Positions 4,252 through 6,470 of a DNA stretch of 6,470 nt are shown piece after piece. The stretch is from an uncultured Coriobacteriales bacterium (GTDB lineage Bacteria; Actinomycetota; Coriobacteriia; Coriobacteriales; UMGS124): assembly GCA_934662525.1 (NCBI GenBank), contig CAKUKJ010000146.1, positions 1 through 6,470 on the forward strand. Direction: 5' to 3'. The translations under genes and the position numbers were made by a program. Positions within the stretch are counted from its first letter, which is position 1. The number at the start of each line of letters is the position of its first letter. The notes beneath the pieces are model-generated. The model did no database searches, was not told where the DNA came from, and worked only from the letters and a program-made list of their open reading frames with translations.

Positions 4252-6222
4252 ATGAAGGAATTCAAGACTGAGAGCAAGAAGCTGCTCGACCTCATGATCA
4301 ACTCGATCTACACCAACCGCGAGATTTTCCTGCGCGAGCTCATCTCCAACGCCTCCGACGCCGTGGACAAGCTCGTCTTCAAGAGCCTGACCGACTCGTC
4401 CGTGCAGGTAGACCGCACGCAGCTCGGCGTGCAGGTCGCCTTCGACAAGGACGCCCGCACCATCACGGTCACCGACAACGGCATCGGCATGACGGCCGAG
4501 GAGCTCGACCAGAACCTCGGCACCATCGCGCACTCCGGCTCGGAGGCCTTCAAGACCGACAACGCCGAGGCCCAGGGCAACGACGTCGACATCATCGGCC
4601 AGTTCGGCGTGGGCTTCTACTCCTCGTTCATGGTCGCCTCCAAGGTGCGCGTGGTAAGCCGCGCCTTCGGCTCCGACGCGGCCAACGTATGGGAGTGCGA
4701 CGGCCTGGACGGCTACACCATCGAGCCCGCCACGCCCGAGGAGACCGCCCTTGTAGGCGAGCACGGCACATGCATCACGCTCTATCTGCGCGAGAACACC
4801 GACGACGAGAAATTCGACGACCTGCTCTCCGAGTGGCGCCTGAAGGAACTCATCCGCAAGTACTCCAACTACGTGCGCTACCCCGTGCGCATGGAGGTCA
4901 CGAAGCGCCGCCAGCTGCCCAAGCCCGACGACGCGCCCGAGGACTACAAGCCCGAGTGGGAGACCTACACCGAGCTGGAGACCATCAACTCCATCAAGCC
5001 CATCTGGAAGAAGGCAAAGGGCGAGGTCACGCAGGAGGAGTACGACGAGTTCTACAAGTCGACCTTCCATGACTACGCGGCGCCCCTGCGCACCATCAGC
5101 TTCCACGCCGAGGGCCGCATCAGCTACGACGGCCTGCTCTTCATCCCCTCGAAGGCCCCGTTCGACCTGTACAGCGCCGACTACGAGAAGGGCCTGGCGC
5201 TCTACTCGTCCAACGTGCTCATCCAGGAGAAGTGCGCCGACCTCGTGCCTGACTACTTCAACTTCGTGCGCGGCGTCGTGGACTCCCCCGACATCTCGCT
5301 CAACATCTCCCGTGAGACATTGCAGCAGAACTCCCAGCTCAAGGCCATCGCCAAGCACGTCGAGCGCCAGGTGAAGACCGAGCTTGCCAAGATGCTCGCC
5401 GACGACCGCGAGGCCTACGAGAAGTTCTTCGAGAACTTCGGCCGCGGGCTCAAGTTCGGCATCTATGCGAGCTACGGCATGAAGGCTGGCGAGCTGGCCG
5501 ACCTCATGCTGTTCTGGAGCGCGCGCGAGGGCAAGATGGTGACGTTCCGCGAGTACGTGGACGCCATGGCCGAGGGCCAGGACAAGATCTACTACGCGGC
5601 CGGCGACTCGCGCGAGCGTCTCGAGAAGATGCCCATGGTGAAGGCGGCCCTGGCGCGTGGTTACGACGTGCTTCTGTGCACGCAGGACGTCGACGAGTTC
5701 ATGCTGCAGGCCATGCGCACCTACCATGTGCCCGAGGTGCTTGCCACCGACGACACACAGGCCAAGGAGGCCCGCGACATCGAGCTTGCCAACGTCGCCA
5801 GCGCCGACCTCAACCTTGCGACCGACGAGGAGAAGGAGGCCGCCGAGAAGGCCACGGGCGAGAACGAGGCCCTGCTCACCGCCATGAAGGAGGCCCTGGG
5901 CGACAAGGTGAGCGCCGTGAAGGTGAGCGCCGGCCTGGGCGACTCCCCCGCAGCGCTGACCACCGAGGGCCAGGTGTCGCTCGAGATGGAGCGCATCATG
6001 CAGATGTCGCCCGACGCGGCGATGGCGCCCAAGGCCCAGCGCGTGCTGGAGCTCAACGCCCAGCATCCCGTGTTTGCCAAGCTCGCGGCCGCACAGGAGG
6101 CCGGCGACGCCGACAAGGTCGCGCTGTACGCAAAGCTGTTGCTCGACCAGGCGCTGCTCGTGAACGGCATGCCGGTGGACGACCCCGTGGCGTTTGCCGA
6201 GAACGTCTGCAAGCTGATGTAA
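4252..6222 (+). CDS. htpG: Chaperone protein HtpG (bacterial Hsp90)
   Basis: A complete 656-residue cytosolic ATP-dependent chaperone that works as a homodimer, folding or remodelling client proteins together with DnaK. The N-terminal GHKL ATPase domain carries ELISNASDA with catalytic E29 and Mg-binding N33, DNGIGM with ATP-contacting D75, the lid region around GTIAHSGSEAF (90-100) and the glycine-rich GQFGVGFYSSF (116-126). The middle domain has IKPIWKK, the FIPSKAPFDLY strand and the NISRETLQQN loop with R354, the arginine that contacts the ATP gamma-phosphate in Hsp90s. The C-terminal dimerisation domain ends at DDPVAFAENVCKLM. It is slightly longer than E. coli HtpG (624). As in other bacteria there is no charged linker and no MEEVD tail. 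The start at 4252 is fixed by the conserved N-terminus (KEFKTESKKLLDLMINSIY) and AAAGGA at 4237-4242. No CIRCE site is visible upstream, so heat-shock control is unclear. Third codon positions are almost all G or C. Confidence 0.98.
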   Translation: MKEFKTESKKLLDLMINSIYTNREIFLRELISNASDAVDKLVFKSLTDSSVQVDRTQLGVQVAFDKDARTITVTDNGIGMTAEELDQNLGTIAHSGSEAFKTDNAEAQGNDVDIIGQFGVGFYSSFMVASKVRVVSRAFGSDAANVWECDGLDGYTIEPATPEETALVGEHGTCITLYLRENTDDEKFDDLLSEWRLKELIRKYSNYVRYPVRMEVTKRRQLPKPDDAPEDYKPEWETYTELETINSIKPIWKKAKGEVTQEEYDEFYKSTFHDYAAPLRTISFHAEGRISYDGLLFIPSKAPFDLYSADYEKGLALYSSNVLIQEKCADLVPDYFNFVRGVVDSPDISLNISRETLQQNSQLKAIAKHVERQVKTELAKMLADDREAYEKFFENFGRGLKFGIYASYGMKAGELADLMLFWSAREGKMVTFREYVDAMAEGQDKIYYAAGDSRERLEKMPMVKAALARGYDVLLCTQDVDEFMLQAMRTYHVPEVLATDDTQAKEARDIELANVASADLNLATDEEKEAAEKATGENEALLTAMKEALGDKVSAVKVSAGLGDSPAALTTEGQVSLEMERIMQMSPDAAMAPKAQRVLELNAQHPVFAKLAAAQEAGDADKVALYAKLLLDQALLVNGMPVDDPVAFAENVCKLM

Positions 6223-6260
6223 GGCGCTGCGTGAGGCATCGCTAACCGATAGGCTCCCCG

Positions 6261-6323
6261 AGGCCTCCGGGCTTTCCCGCGACACTGGATTCTCGAAAGT
6301 GTCTGCGGGAGAGCCCGGGGCCT
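6261..6323. terminator. Long imperfect hairpin downstream of htpG (26-nt arms)
   Basis: The left arm 6261-6286 (AGGCC, then CCGGGCT, TCCCGC, GACACT) pairs with 6298-6323 (AGTGTC, GCGGGA, AGCCCGG, GGCCT). There is one bulged base on each arm, one G-T wobble and an 11-base loop. It begins 38 bases after the htpG stop, where a terminator is expected, but no T-run follows (ACGCATG). A second TAGGC with CCCCG at 6250-6260 could pair competitively with the right arm. It may be a 3'-end stabiliser, a factor-assisted terminator or a dispersed hairpin repeat. Confidence 0.5.
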
Positions 6324-6470
6324 ACGCATGTCTACGAGGTGCGCAAAGTGGGCGCACAGAGCCGAAAGTCAAAGATATGGGGCGCATACGAAGAGAGCGC
6401 TGCGGGCTCAAAAGACATGACATAGCTTTTTGAGGATCAAAGGCAGATACCGCCGCGAAAACAGGGTTCG
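6324..6470. other. Right-edge stretch without a recognisable gene
   Basis: No frame here has both a ribosome-binding site and a protein I recognise. It contains a small hairpin, GTGCGC (6339-6344) with GCGCAC (6352-6357). GGGCGCA occurs twice, 30 bases apart (6350 and 6380). An inverted repeat pairs CTCAAAAG (6407-6414) with CTTTTTGAG downstream around 11 bases, with one extra T. It is AT-richer than the genes and could hold a promoter or leader for whatever lies beyond the edge. Confidence 0.3.

Noticed and set aside
4129..6285. 718-residue open frame on the minus strand opposite htpG
   Set aside because: It is a mirror of htpG produced by strong G/C third-position bias. Its composition is low in variety (Leu, Val, Gly, His, Arg runs) and it shows no family motifs, while the plus strand encodes an unmistakable Hsp90.
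6328..6420. 30-codon plus-strand frame starting at ATG 6328
   Set aside because: It has no ribosome-binding site, starts just after a hairpin and gives a basic peptide without any family resemblance.
6322..6468. Minus-strand frame open to the right edge (48 codons)
   Set aside because: It could be the 3' end of a convergent gene, but the visible residues match no family I know, and 48 open codons at a GC-rich edge are not enough evidence.
1..6470. CRISPR array, tRNA, rRNA, IS element or phage genes
   Set aside because: I looked for regularly spaced direct repeats, cloverleaf arms with a GGTTCGA-type loop, transposase motifs and terminal inverted repeats, and saw none.

Overview
The window reads as a piece of a high-GC bacterial chromosome, most likely from the class Coriobacteriia (Eggerthella/Slackia/Olsenella-type gut actinobacteria). 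The basis is strong G/C preference at third codon positions, a DMSO-reductase-superfamily gene of the type abundant in those genomes beside a four-cluster ferredoxin subunit, and the style of the transporter genes. The taxon is an inference from gene content, not a measured result.

Layout. (1) 2-565 (+) is the C-terminal end of a molybdopterin oxidoreductase whose 5' part lies outside the window. It is followed after 3 bases by its 208-residue [4Fe-4S] electron-transfer partner (569-1195, +). (2) 1196-1457 is non-coding. It holds a possible promoter (1229-1258), a very stable hairpin (1267-1304) and an extended -10 promoter (around 1363-1393). (3) 1458-2570 (+) is a MATE-family efflux protein that lacks about 84 residues in its first half. 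(4) 2699-3052 (+) is a 117-residue remnant of an ABC exporter: its N-terminus appears joined directly to the end of its ATPase domain, without Walker A. (5) 3075-4013 (-) is an intact AEC-family (auxin efflux carrier) permease, convergent with the ABC remnant and preceded by an 11-bp-stem leader hairpin. (6) 4252-6222 (+) is a complete htpG (bacterial Hsp90), transcribed divergently from the permease. (7) 6223-6470 holds a long imperfect hairpin and a tail without a recognisable gene.

How they fit together. Only the first two genes form an obvious functional unit, an anaerobic redox enzyme (catalytic subunit plus ferredoxin subunit). Its C-terminal motifs resemble the acetylene-hydratase / catechol-dehydroxylase branch more than classical DMSO reductase. 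The rest are independent transport and chaperone genes.

The most unusual thing in the window is that two neighbouring transporter genes both look like in-frame internal-deletion products that keep their starts, plausible ribosome-binding sites and reading frames. I found no CRISPR array, tRNA, rRNA, insertion sequence or clear novel multi-gene system. Hairpins and inverted repeats in the intergenic regions are listed with modest confidence.
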